DNA of 59,312 nucleotides from Alphaproteobacteria bacterium HGW-Alphaproteobacteria-3 (lineage in GTDB: Bacteria > Pseudomonadota > Alphaproteobacteria > Parvibaculales > Parvibaculaceae), in contig PHEF01000003.1 in assembly GCA_002842875.1 (NCBI GenBank), positions 1-59,312 of the forward strand, given 5' to 3'. How positions within the stretch are numbered: the stretch's first letter is position 1; the number at the start of each line of letters is the position of its first letter. The notes under the pieces were generated by a model. That model was given only the letters and a program-made list of their open reading frames with translations, was not told the DNA's origin and searched no databases. Positions 8,599 through 16,669 of this stretch are shown piece by piece. The position numbers and the translations under genes were made by a program.

Positions 8599-9110
8599 CT
8601 GTGTGCTTCTTGCTTTCCCATGTCGTCCGCAAGAAGCCTGTCCACGGCGTCCTGCCCCATGCCGCCGCCGGGCAGCGCTGGGCCGTTGAGGAGCGTCTTG
8701 TCGTCGGGCTGTACGGTTTCGGCGGGTCCGTCCGACAGGAAGCTCAGCGTGTCCTCGACAACACCCAGTGTCTCGTTCACCTGCGACAACCGTTGGCCGG
8801 TTATGTCCTGGAAGCAGCAGGCTTCCATGATCTCGTCGCAACACTCGGCCACGCGCAATGCGGCGGCGCCACCGTCGGAGAAGTCGATTTCCGACATCTT
8901 CTCGACCGCCGTCATGATGCGGTCGACGGCCATTTCCATTTCGCCGACGGCGGTTTTTTGTTCGTTGACGGCGCGCTGCAGCTTCTGCGTCCGAAAGGAG
9001 GGATCGAGAAGTGGTCCGAGGTATTTCCGCCCGCGAAGAACCGCCTGGCAAACGTCGATGCACTCGTTGGTCAGGCGCTCGACGAGATCGAGTGTCCCTT
9101 TTCCCGACAT
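8595..9110 (-). CDS. cheZ: CheZ-type CheY-P phosphatase
   Basis: A 171-residue, largely helical protein. The key segment is EACCFQDITGQRLSQV at about residues 93-108. The D-x-x-x-Q spacing in DITGQ matches the catalytic Asp and Gln of CheZ, which insert into the CheY active site and dephosphorylate it. N-terminal helices and an acidic C-terminal tail (LLADDMGKQEAHR) complete the CheZ-like plan; the tail may bind CheY. It is shorter than E. coli CheZ (214 residues), as usual outside the gammaproteobacteria. It starts one base inside the cheY stop (TGATG) and overlaps cheB by ATGA. Confidence 0.8.
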   Translation of the reverse strand: MSGKGTLDLVERLTNECIDVCQAVLRGRKYLGPLLDPSFRTQKLQRAVNEQKTAVGEMEMAVDRIMTAVEKMSEIDFSDGGAAALRVAECCDEIMEACCFQDITGQRLSQVNETLGVVEDTLSFLSDGPAETVQPDDKTLLNGPALPGGGMGQDAVDRLLADDMGKQEAHR

Positions 9111-9496
9111 CAGAAATCTCCCAGCACCGTTTTCAGCTTCGCCTTCAAAACCTCGGCGCTGAAAGGCTTGATGATGTAGTTGTTGACGCCGGCCTTGCGC
9201 GCCGCGATGACGTTCTCGACCTTCGATTCGGCGGTCACCATCACGAAGGGCAACGACTTTGTGCTGGCATCGGCGCGCACCTTCTGAAGCAGCTCGTAGC
9301 CGGTCATCGGCTGCATGTTCCAGTCCGAGATGATGAGCGCATAGCGGCGGCTTTTGAGCTTTGCCAGCGCTTCCGTTCCGTCGGTCGCCTCGTCTATGTC
9401 GGAGAAGCCGAGCTTGTTCAGCAGGTTTCTCACGATCCGCAACATCGTCTTGTAGTCGTCCACGATCAGGATCGGCATTTTCATGTCGACGGCCAT
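9110..9496 (-). CDS. cheY: Chemotaxis response regulator CheY
   Basis: A 128-residue single receiver domain. The acidic pair is in ILIVDDYKTM (Asp13, Asp14), the phospho-acceptor is Asp58 in LIISDWNMQPM, the switch Thr is in VMVTAES and the conserved Lys is in YIIKPFSAE. The WNMQP form is the standard flagellar CheY signature. CheA phosphorylates it, it binds the flagellar motor switch, and the neighbouring CheZ-like protein probably resets it. It lies 18 bases after cheW with GGAGGAAAGAG before the start. Confidence 0.95.
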   Translation of the reverse strand: MAVDMKMPILIVDDYKTMLRIVRNLLNKLGFSDIDEATDGTEALAKLKSRRYALIISDWNMQPMTGYELLQKVRADASTKSLPFVMVTAESKVENVIAARKAGVNNYIIKPFSAEVLKAKLKTVLGDF

Positions 9497-9514
9497 TCTC
9501 TTTCCTCCTTACGC

Positions 9515-10003
9515 TCAGTGAACTGGCGCGGCGCAGATCGCACCGAGCACGCTTGTGACGCTCAAGACCAGCAGCAGTCTGTCTTCGAGGCGGTAAATTC
9601 CCTGGGAGACCTCGCGCCAGCGCTCGTCGAGCGTGGCCGGCACACTTTCCCGGCGCTGCAGAGGGACACGCAGAACTTCGCCCACCTCGTCGACGAGGAG
9701 GCTGAACGGCTCGTCGTCATGTTCGACAACGACAGCCATGGCCCGTTCGACGAAACCTTCCGACGGCAGTCCCAGACGCGTCCGCATGTTGATCGCGGTC
9801 ACGATCCGGCCGCGCAGGTTGAGCGATCCGGCGATCTCCGCGGCTGCCAGCGGAATGCGGGTGATGATCTGCGGGCTGAGCACGTCGCGGACGTTGAGCA
9901 CGGGAATGCCGAAGCTCTGGCCCCCGATCGTCATGGTCACATAATCCTCGGTCGTCGCTTCCGCGGCGCCGGCCGGCGCTTTCCTGTCGAGAGCGGTGCT
10001 CAT
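9515..10003 (-). CDS. cheW: Chemotaxis coupling protein CheW
   Basis: A 162-residue adaptor that joins chemoreceptors to CheA. After about 20 unstructured residues comes a CheW fold with GGQSFGIPVLNVRDVL, RGRIVTAINMRTRLGL and FSLLVDEVGEVL, the hallmark strand segments. It overlaps the cheA stop by four bases (ATGA), so the two partners are translationally coupled. Confidence 0.95.
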   Translation of the reverse strand: MSTALDRKAPAGAAEATTEDYVTMTIGGQSFGIPVLNVRDVLSPQIITRIPLAAAEIAGSLNLRGRIVTAINMRTRLGLPSEGFVERAMAVVVEHDDEPFSLLVDEVGEVLRVPLQRRESVPATLDERWREVSQGIYRLEDRLLLVLSVTSVLGAICAAPVH

Positions 10004-12954
10004 GCTGCGTCCTCCTTGCGGCTCTCTTCGGCATGTGTGCGCGAGAGAACATTGAGCAGCGCCGTGGGGTCGAGCTTCGTCACATAGTCGGTGAACCCGG
10101 CCTCCCTTCCTCGCGCAATGTCTTTCGGGTTGGCGTGGGAGGAGAGCGCGACGATGGGCACGGCGCTCATCTTCTCGTCGGCTCGGAGCTTGCGCACGAG
10201 GTCGAACCCGGAAAGGCCGGGCATCTCGATGTCGGAAACGATGACATCGAAGGGACCTCCGTCCTTGCAGAGCGAAATGGCGGCCTCCGCGTGCTCCGCG
10301 ACAGTCACCGAGTAACCGGCGACCGTGAGCATGGGGATCAGGAGGTTGCGGAAGAAGGCGCTGTCTTCGACAAGCAGCACGTTTCGTTCGCTATCCGCCC
10401 CAAAGGCGCTTTCGGTCTTGACCTCGAACCAATCGGCATTGCCCTGGCGCAGATAGTGGACCGTGTCGATGATGTCGGTCGCGGCGCCCGCGATGATCGC
10501 ACTGCCGAGAGTGCCCGGTCGCCCGCCGCCCGAGAGCTGCATATCGAGAGGCGCTTCCACGATGTCGACCACCCGGTCGACCACGAGGCCGAGCATGCGT
10601 TGTCCATCGACAAAAACGAGGATCGGCCGCTTGCCCTTGCGTTCCGCCGGGTTGCCATCAAGGTCGATGAGCGGCATCAGCCCGCCGCGATACTGCAGCA
10701 CGGTGAGCGCGCCCGCCTTCTCGGCTGTCGCGAGGTCCGTCTCCTCAAGTCGTGCGACGAGAGAAAGCGGGACGGCTTTCGGTCCGCCGTCATGCGCTTC
10801 GAAGACCAGCATCGAAACCGCTTCGTCCCTGCGCGAACCGGTCCGGGCATTGCCGGCAAGGGCGGCGGCTTCGGCATGCGGCGCGGCGGAGACCGCGGTG
10901 GCGAGGCCGTTCGGATCGAGAATCATGATCACGCGTCCATCTCCGAGGATGGTCGTCCCCGAGAAGCACGAGATGTGGCGCATGCAGCGCGAAACCGGCT
11001 TCACGACGATTTCCTCGGTATCGAATACCTTGTCGACGATGATGCCGAAGACGAAGGCGCCCACCTGCGAAACGACGACATACATGCTGTCGGCCTCGCC
11101 CGCCTCGACGGCGGTGTCCGTTTGCGGCAATCCGAGGATTTCGCACAGCGAGACGAGCGGCAGCAGCCGGTCGCGCAAGCGGTAAACAGGGTGCCCGTTG
11201 ATGTCCTCGAGCCCCTTGCTCGTGGTGCGGTTGATGCGGACGAGCTCCACGACGCTGTTCTGTGGCAGGGCAAAGCGTTCGCCCTCGCATTCGACGATGA
11301 GCGCCGAAACGATCGCAAGCGTCAGCGGTATCTTGATGGTGAAGCGGGAGCCGACGCCTTCGGTCGACTGGAACTCGATAATGCCGCCGATCTTTTCGAT
11401 GTTGTTTCGCACGACGTCCATGCCGACGCCGCGGCCCGAAACGCTGGTGACGGCGGCCGCGGTCGAGAATCCGGGCCTGAAGATGAATTGCTGGATCTGC
11501 TGCTCGCTCATGCCCTCGAGCTGGATCTCGGTCGCCAGCCCGTTTGCCAGCACCTTGTCCCTGATCCGCGCGGTCGGCAGTCCGCGCCCGTCGTCGGAAA
11601 CCACGACGACGATGTGCCCGCCTTCGTGCCGTGCCGAAAGTTCGATCGTGCCATGCTCGGGCTTTCCCGCCGCGAGCCGGTCGGCAGCCATTTCGATTCC
11701 GTGATCGGCGGAATTCCGGACCATATGCGTGAGCGGATCGCGGATCGATTCCAGAACCTGCCGGTCGAGTTCCGTGTCGGCACCCGTCATCGCGAGTTCG
11801 ATTTTCTTGCCGACTTCCTGAGAAAGGTCGCGGACAAGGCGCGGCAGCTTGCCCCAGGCATTTCCGATCGGCTGCATGCGCGTCATCATCACGCTTTCCT
11901 GCAGTTCGGTCGTCACCTGGTTGAGCCGCTGCAGCGGCGCCGCGAAGGGGCTGTCGCCGTGGCTGCGCATGATCTGGAGGAGCTGGTTGCGCGTCAGAAC
12001 GAGTTCGCTCACAAGCGTCATCAGGTCTTCGAGAGCATTGATGTTGACGCGCAAGGCTTGCGTCTGGCCCGGCCCGGCGGCTTCGGGTTTTTCGGCATTG
12101 ACCTTGGCGGGAGCACTGGCGGCCGGCGCTTCGGGCGCCTTTGCCGCCGGCACCGGCACTGGCGCCGCGGCCGGAGCGGTATCCGGCTTTCCCCGGTGGA
12201 GATGCGCGCACAGCGCGGCGATATCGTCTTCTTCTATGCCGAGGACCCGGAAGCCCTGGCCGATTTCCGTTTCGAGGAGGGCAATGTCTTCGCCGGTCCA
12301 GCCATTATCGGCAAGGCAGGTCAGCACGTCCGCAACATCGATCCCCGGCGTCTTCTGGAGCGCCACCTCGAAGCCCTTGGCGAGGGCGAACTGAAGCTTC
12401 AGAAGTTCGGATTCCAGAGCGCCGCCTTCGGCCGATTTGTCGGCGAAGCCCGCGCAGGCAAGTTCGCATGCCGTGTCGATGCCCGACGCGGCGCCGGCGC
12501 GCTCGAACAGCGTTCCCTTCTTTTCGGTGGCCACCGGGTCGGTGGCCGCCGGGGCGGTGCTGGCGGGGGCGTCCGCCTCGCCGCTCGCGATGCGTCTCAA
12601 GGCGTCGATGATCTCGCGATCCTCGCCCGCGGGTTCCGCCCCGGTTTGCCCGAGTGAGGCAACGAGTTCCTTGATGCGGTCGAGCGCGACAAGGACCCGC
12701 GAGATCACGTCATGCGAGATCGTGAGTTCGCCGTCGCGGACCCGGCCGAGCACGTCCTCCGCCGCATGGGCGACGGCTTCAAGCCGGGGAAGCCCCAGAA
12801 AGCCGCACGTCCCCTTGATCGTGTGCATGACGCGAAAGATGCTGCCGAGAAGCGCCGGGTCGCCTGGCCGCTGCTCCAGCTCCACGATTTCGCTGTCCAG
12901 CACGTCAAGCGCTTCGCAGGTTTCGGCGAGAAAATCTTTGAGAAGATCGTCCAT
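10000..12954 (-). CDS. cheA: Hybrid chemotaxis histidine kinase CheA with C-terminal receiver
   Basis: A 984-residue hybrid kinase. Domain order: an Hpt/P1 domain with the phosphorylated His44 in RVMHTIKGTCGF; an Ala/Pro-rich linker (about 150-320); dimerisation helices; and an HATPase domain with MVRNSADHGIE, SDDGRGLP and GRGVGMDVV. Then come a CheW-like regulatory domain (FALPQNSVVELV) and a second, more divergent CheW-like repeat (GLMPLIDLDGNP). The last part is a receiver (about 865-975) with VLLVEDSAFF and VIVSDIEMPGLSG. The extra CheW repeat and receiver are typical of alphaproteobacterial or phosphate-sink CheA versions. The ATG at 12954 is used because the upstream extension to 13029 is AT-rich and outside the P1 fold. 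It is the first gene of the operon; the AT-rich 125 bases upstream should hold its promoter. Confidence 0.93.
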   Translation of the reverse strand: MDDLLKDFLAETCEALDVLDSEIVELEQRPGDPALLGSIFRVMHTIKGTCGFLGLPRLEAVAHAAEDVLGRVRDGELTISHDVISRVLVALDRIKELVASLGQTGAEPAGEDREIIDALRRIASGEADAPASTAPAATDPVATEKKGTLFERAGAASGIDTACELACAGFADKSAEGGALESELLKLQFALAKGFEVALQKTPGIDVADVLTCLADNGWTGEDIALLETEIGQGFRVLGIEEDDIAALCAHLHRGKPDTAPAAAPVPVPAAKAPEAPAASAPAKVNAEKPEAAGPGQTQALRVNINALEDLMTLVSELVLTRNQLLQIMRSHGDSPFAAPLQRLNQVTTELQESVMMTRMQPIGNAWGKLPRLVRDLSQEVGKKIELAMTGADTELDRQVLESIRDPLTHMVRNSADHGIEMAADRLAAGKPEHGTIELSARHEGGHIVVVVSDDGRGLPTARIRDKVLANGLATEIQLEGMSEQQIQQFIFRPGFSTAAAVTSVSGRGVGMDVVRNNIEKIGGIIEFQSTEGVGSRFTIKIPLTLAIVSALIVECEGERFALPQNSVVELVRINRTTSKGLEDINGHPVYRLRDRLLPLVSLCEILGLPQTDTAVEAGEADSMYVVVSQVGAFVFGIIVDKVFDTEEIVVKPVSRCMRHISCFSGTTILGDGRVIMILDPNGLATAVSAAPHAEAAALAGNARTGSRRDEAVSMLVFEAHDGGPKAVPLSLVARLEETDLATAEKAGALTVLQYRGGLMPLIDLDGNPAERKGKRPILVFVDGQRMLGLVVDRVVDIVEAPLDMQLSGGGRPGTLGSAIIAGAATDIIDTVHYLRQGNADWFEVKTESAFGADSERNVLLVEDSAFFRNLLIPMLTVAGYSVTVAEHAEAAISLCKDGGPFDVIVSDIEMPGLSGFDLVRKLRADEKMSAVPIVALSSHANPKDIARGREAGFTDYVTKLDPTALLNVLSRTHAEESRKEDAA

Positions 12955-13079
12955 GTCGGAATGCCCCCAACGGCAGGTGTCAGGGGATTTAAAGTAAACA
13001 AGAAGGTTTAATGAGTAATAAATAAACACGAATACAGAGGCATTTGTTTAGTTAATAAAATATTTGTCGAGAAATATTA

Positions 13080-13985
13080 TTATAACCAAAGTATAAAATG
13101 CTTCCCGGCCGGCATGCCGGCCGTCGGGACTGCGCCTCTGGTCGCCTGCGTGATGTCCCCACGTTCGGCGTTGAGGCGGCATTTGAGCGCCAGCCCGAGC
13201 CGGGCCGACATGCCGTCGAGCAAATTCAGCATCAACGTGTCGCGCGGATGGGTGCGGCCGGTCGTGAAGGCGAGAACCGCGACCGTTTCGCCGTTCGCCT
13301 TGAGAGGCACCGCGGCGTCGGGCCAGGGATGCGATCTCTCGTCCGCCGGATGTGTCCCGGCACCGAACCGGCTGACGATATGTCCGGTCCGCCAGGCTTC
13401 GCCGGCAACGCCGTCACCCTGTCCGGACGGCAGGTTCGCGGCGGCGTCCTCGTCCCGCGCCCCGCCACCAGACCGGATTTTCCGCAGCGTCAGGTCACTG
13501 TCCTGCGGTAGCCAGACTTCCGCACGCATCCATCCGCTGCATAGCGTGATCGCGCGCAGAAGAACGGCGAGCGCCGCATCGAATGTAGGTGCGCGCATGA
13601 ACCGGTCGACGACCATCTGGCCCAGGCGAACCCGCCGGTATTCCTGCGTTGGCTGCGACACGTCGCTTGCGATCAGGATTGTGTTGGTGCCGGGCGACCA
13701 GACCCGCGTCAGGGCCAGCTCGCTTCCGTCCGGCAGGTAGCAGAGGCGGCGCAACTCGTGGTTCAATTCGTGCGCGGCGCCTGTCGCGTTGGGCAGCACG
13801 ACGGTGCGGCCCCCGGCGGTCAGCAATCGCTCGACCGTCGAGAGCGTTGCCGACTTGGCCGGGGAGCCGTTCGGTTTCTCGAGCATTTCGAAGGCACTCG
13901 AGCTTTGCGAAACCAGCGTCCCCGAGGCCGGGTCGAAAACGAAGACGGCAGGCGGAAGGGGCGGTGCAGGCATTCTATTCAACAT
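13080..13985 (-). CDS. GAF-domain sensor protein without an output domain
   Basis: About 301 residues. The first 120 or so look like a degenerate PAS fold (VFVFDPASGTLVSQSSSAFE). Residues about 140-280 fit a GAF domain (FDAALAVLLRAITLCSGWMR, then AEVWLPQDSDL, HIVSRFGAG, AVPLKANGETVAVLAFTTG). No kinase, cyclase or DNA-binding domain follows. GAF domains bind small ligands such as haem, cyclic nucleotides or bilins; which one cannot be said. Start: the ATG at 13985 has GAGG six bases upstream; an ATG at 13973 is also possible. It lies 22 bases after the chemoreceptor gene on the same strand and ends about 125 bases before cheA, so it may feed redox or light information into the same chemosensory pathway (inference). 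Confidence 0.7.
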   Translation of the reverse strand: MLNRMPAPPLPPAVFVFDPASGTLVSQSSSAFEMLEKPNGSPAKSATLSTVERLLTAGGRTVVLPNATGAAHELNHELRRLCYLPDGSELALTRVWSPGTNTILIASDVSQPTQEYRRVRLGQMVVDRFMRAPTFDAALAVLLRAITLCSGWMRAEVWLPQDSDLTLRKIRSGGGARDEDAAANLPSGQGDGVAGEAWRTGHIVSRFGAGTHPADERSHPWPDAAVPLKANGETVAVLAFTTGRTHPRDTLMLNLLDGMSARLGLALKCRLNAERGDITQATRGAVPTAGMPAGKHFILWL

Positions 13986-14007
13986 ATCCGGCCTCGATCG
14001 CCCTATC

Positions 14008-15351
14008 TCAGGCCGCGCGCACTTGTGTAAGGAACTTGTCGACATGCTCGCGCAGCGTCTCCGCCTGACGGGCAAGCAGGTCGGACGAACCGGAAATTTC
14101 CGCGGCCGCCGAGCCCGTTTCGGCCGCAGCTTCCGCCACCGCGACGATGTTCGACGACACGTCCTGCGTGCCGCGCGCGGCCTCCTGGACGTTACGTGCG
14201 ATTTCGTTGGTTGCGGCGTCCTGCTCGTCGACCGCCGCGGCGGTCGAGGTCGCAATCTGGTTCATCTCGGTGATCGTCTTCTCGATCGACTTGATGGCGT
14301 CGACGGATTCCTGCGTTGCGCCCTGCATCGCCTTGATCTGTTCGGCGATTTCCTCGGTTGCCTTTGCCGTCTGGTTGGCGAGGCTCTTCACTTCGGAGGC
14401 GACGACGGCGAAGCCCTTGCCGGCCTCGCCGGCGCGGGCAGCCTCGATGGTTGCATTGAGTGCGAGCAGGTTGGTCTGCGCCGCGATGTCATTGATCAGC
14501 GTGACCACATCGCCGATTTTCTGCGCCGCCGCCGCAAGGCCCTGCACCTTGTCGTCGGTGCGGTGCGCTTCCTGCACCGCCTGACCCGCGATCTGGGCCG
14601 ACATCGACGCCTGGCGGCCGATTTCGGCGATCGAGCTCGACAGCTGCTCGCTGGCCGAGGCGACCGTCTGCACGTTTGTCGATGCCTCTTCCGAGGCCGC
14701 CGCAACGGTCGTCGTCCGGGAGCTGGCTTGCTCTGCCGTGACGCTCATGGACTGAGCCGAAGCCTGGAGCTCGGTCGATGCCGAGGCGACCGACTCGATG
14801 ATCTCGTTCACGGCGATGTCGAATTCGTTGATGGCCGTTTCGAGTTTCCGCTGGCCGGCGCGCTCTTCTTCCATCGCGTCCTGATAAGCGGAAATCGCCA
14901 GATCCATATCGAGCATGATGGCAGTATTCACTGCACACAATACTTCGGAAAGGCGCTTCGGCGTCCAGCGATACTTCTTGACCGCAATCTCGACGAGCCG
15001 GTTCATCACGAACTTGTAGCCGCCGATATACCAGCGCGGCTCGAGGCCGATACGGTTATGCGTCTGCCCGATTATGCGAACGCCCTGCATATAAGCGTCG
15101 TCGAAGGTGCCTGAAAAAAGCCGGCCCCAATGCGCTCCCTGCGCCGTTTTCAGTCTCGGCGTCCGATCGCCGATCAGCTTGGCAAGAGCGGGAACGTTGC
15201 TGAGATGAGCGTAAAAGCCGTCGAGAACCTCCGGCAGATGCGGCTCGATCACCTTCCAGAATTCGCGAAGGGCATCGCCCGTCCGCTCGGAAACTTCCAT
15301 GTAACGCAAGCGGCCTTCGCGGTCGACCGACGATACTTGATTCTGCGTCAT
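14008..15351 (-). CDS. Soluble globin-coupled methyl-accepting chemotaxis protein
   Basis: A 447-residue chemoreceptor with no membrane segment. Residues about 15-160 form a protoglobin domain, with the proximal haem ligand His98 in [19 protein letters not shown]. The C-terminal half is the cytoplasmic signalling hairpin with the tip sequence [16 protein letters not shown]. This is the HemAT architecture: oxygen binds haem and the signal passes to CheW/CheA, giving aerotaxis. The ATG at 15351 is preceded by GGTGGGGAAAATT; an upstream TTG is less likely. It is transcribed towards the GAF and che genes and lies opposite an FNR-type regulator gene, so this is an oxygen-sensing neighbourhood. Confidence 0.9.
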   Translation of the reverse strand: MTQNQVSSVDREGRLRYMEVSERTGDALREFWKVIEPHLPEVLDGFYAHLSNVPALAKLIGDRTPRLKTAQGAHWGRLFSGTFDDAYMQGVRIIGQTHNRIGLEPRWYIGGYKFVMNRLVEIAVKKYRWTPKRLSEVLCAVNTAIMLDMDLAISAYQDAMEEERAGQRKLETAINEFDIAVNEIIESVASASTELQASAQSMSVTAEQASSRTTTVAAASEEASTNVQTVASASEQLSSSIAEIGRQASMSAQIAGQAVQEAHRTDDKVQGLAAAAQKIGDVVTLINDIAAQTNLLALNATIEAARAGEAGKGFAVVASEVKSLANQTAKATEEIAEQIKAMQGATQESVDAIKSIEKTITEMNQIATSTAAAVDEQDAATNEIARNVQEAARGTQDVSSNIVAVAEAAAETGSAAAEISGSSDLLARQAETLREHVDKFLTQVRAA

Positions 15352-15653
15352 AATTTTCCCCACCAAAAATAGGCCGGCACTGCCTGCCTCATGCCCTCCT
15401 TGCGTCCGGTTGCAGCCAAGTCAACTGCAAATACTCGCTACATTGGTACGCAATTCGGTTCGATTAAGCTTGAGTTTATGGTTCAACTAGAAATGAACAG
15501 TTAATACAGGGGTATTATTTAATGTATATATTATAAAAATAAAGTATATATGATGATTATATCCTATGTTAAAAATGAAGTATTTCACTAGTCTTTGTGC
15601 TGGCAAAGTTATCCCCAGGACGATAGGTAGAAGAACAAGGGGTAAGGGGAGAC
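15352..15653. other. AT-rich divergent intergenic region
   Basis: About 300 bases separate the aerotaxis receptor from the divergent fnr-like gene. The central part (about 15480-15600) is very AT-rich, unlike its surroundings. It carries GTATATAT twice, at 15524-15531 and 15544-15551, exactly 20 bases apart. It must hold promoters for both directions. I found no clear FNR box (TTGAT-N4-ATCAA) in it. Confidence 0.5.
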
Positions 15654-16451
15654 GTGCCGCCGAACAGGCCGTTTCCAAAACGAAAGTATAGTTATGTGAC
15701 CAGCCTCACCGACACGGCTGGAGATCCGCATATCCCCGCCGCAAGCGATCCGGCCAGGGACGGCCTTCCGGGAGACTGCGGTGCATGTCCGTTCAGCCAG
15801 GGCGAGCTTTGCCGCGCGGTTATCGGGTCGGATGCGGAAAACCGCGTCTCGAAGGTCGGTGGATCGATCCGGCCCCGCCAGCACATCTACAAATCCGGAG
15901 AGTCGCGCGGCCAGATCGTGGTCCTGCGCGACGGCTGGGCGATCAGATTCGTCCTCACCCCGGACGGTCGCAGGCAAATTCTGTCGATCTTGCTGCCGGG
16001 GGATATTGCTGGCGGTGAATTCCTGATGCGCGAGGAAGCGCGCTTGTCCGTTCAGGCTCTGGCGACGCCGCTCAAATACTGCGCGTTCGACATCGCGGAC
16101 CTGAAAGAGTTCGCAAAAAAGGATCCAAGCCTCATATGGACCTTTGTCGGAATTGAAATCGCGGAGCATGAAGCCAGCGAAGCCCTGATGGTGGGCCTGG
16201 GGCGCCGCAACGCCGAGCAACGTATCGCGCGGCTCGTTCTCGACATATATGAGCGGCTTGAAAAGCGTGGCCTCGCCGACGGAAATACCATCCCCTTTGT
16301 GCTGCGTCAGAAGACCATCGCCGACCTGCTCGGTCTGACCCGGGTTCACGTAAGCCGCGTAATGACTGCCATGAAAACGCAAGGTATCATGCAGTTGGCC
16401 CGGGGCTCTCTGACGATCCTCGACATGCGGGCCCTGCGCGCCGCTGCCTGA
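15654..16451 (+). CDS. FNR-type [4Fe-4S] oxygen-responsive transcriptional regulator
   Basis: A 265-residue Crp/Fnr regulator. The N-terminal cysteines Cys42, Cys45 and Cys53 (CGACPFSQGELC) and the central Cys143 (LKYCAFDIADL) sit where FNR binds its oxygen-labile cluster. A cyclic-nucleotide-binding-like barrel spans about 70-160. The winged helix follows, with the recognition helix in LLGLTRVHVSRVMTAMKTQG. The VSR element matches regulators that read TTGAT-N4-ATCAA. The gene starts with GTG, supported by AAGGGGAGAC just before it. It probably activates anaerobic genes, including those with FNR boxes in this window (inference). It is the last chromosomal-looking gene before the CRISPR locus. 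Confidence 0.85.
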   Translation: MPPNRPFPKRKYSYVTSLTDTAGDPHIPAASDPARDGLPGDCGACPFSQGELCRAVIGSDAENRVSKVGGSIRPRQHIYKSGESRGQIVVLRDGWAIRFVLTPDGRRQILSILLPGDIAGGEFLMREEARLSVQALATPLKYCAFDIADLKEFAKKDPSLIWTFVGIEIAEHEASEALMVGLGRRNAEQRIARLVLDIYERLEKRGLADGNTIPFVLRQKTIADLLGLTRVHVSRVMTAMKTQGIMQLARGSLTILDMRALRAAA

Positions 16452-16471
16452 CCGGCGCGGCCATGCCTTGC

Positions 16472-16561
16472 CCATTCCAGGGAGGAATGGTGCACCCGTT
16501 CGAACAGAGTTCGAACTTCTTTATCCATGAAGAGGGTGCCATTCCGGAGGAATGGTGCACC
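16472..16561. repeat. Paired hairpins with a 16-bp direct repeat and tRNA-like motif
   Basis: Just after the fnr-like stop, CCATTCC pairs with GGAATGG at 16472-16490 and again at 16539-16555. The words GGAGGAATGGTGCACC recur exactly at 16481-16496 and 16546-16561. Between them GTTCGAAC occurs twice (16498-16505, 16509-16516), itself a palindrome. The stretch GAATGGTGCACCCG (16485-16498) is identical to the tRNA-Arg 3' terminus at 29846-29859. In both places TTCGAAC follows (with six fewer bases here), as in a tRNA T-arm. This may be an old attachment-site scar or a coincidence of palindromes. Confidence 0.45.
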
Positions 16562-16583
16562 GGGGAAGGCGAGGATGAGTACT

Positions 16584-16620
16584 GGCATCTTTGCATGCAA
16601 ATGCCGCGCGATTAGCGCGG
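16584..16620. repeat. Two adjacent palindromes before the CRISPR array
   Basis: TTTGCATGCAAA at 16590-16601 is a perfect 12-bp palindrome with a five-base outer stem (GGCAT/ATGCC). CCGCGC-GATTA-GCGCGG at 16604-16620 is a second stem-loop. Neither is followed by a T tract on either strand. Confidence 0.6.
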
Positions 16621-16666
16621 AACGGCCCTCCCGCCTGTCCGCATGCGGACAGGCGGGAGGGCCGTT
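16621..16666. repeat. 46-bp perfect palindrome abutting the CRISPR array
   Basis: The left half begins AACGGCCCTCCCGCC and reads to GCA at 16643. Positions 16644-16666 are its exact reverse complement, with no loop. It ends three bases before the first CRISPR repeat. As RNA it would form a very stable GC hairpin; as DNA it could extrude a cruciform. It has no T run, so a standard terminator is unlikely. It may insulate the array from upstream transcription or mark the leader end. Confidence 0.85.
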
Positions 16667-16669
16667 GTC

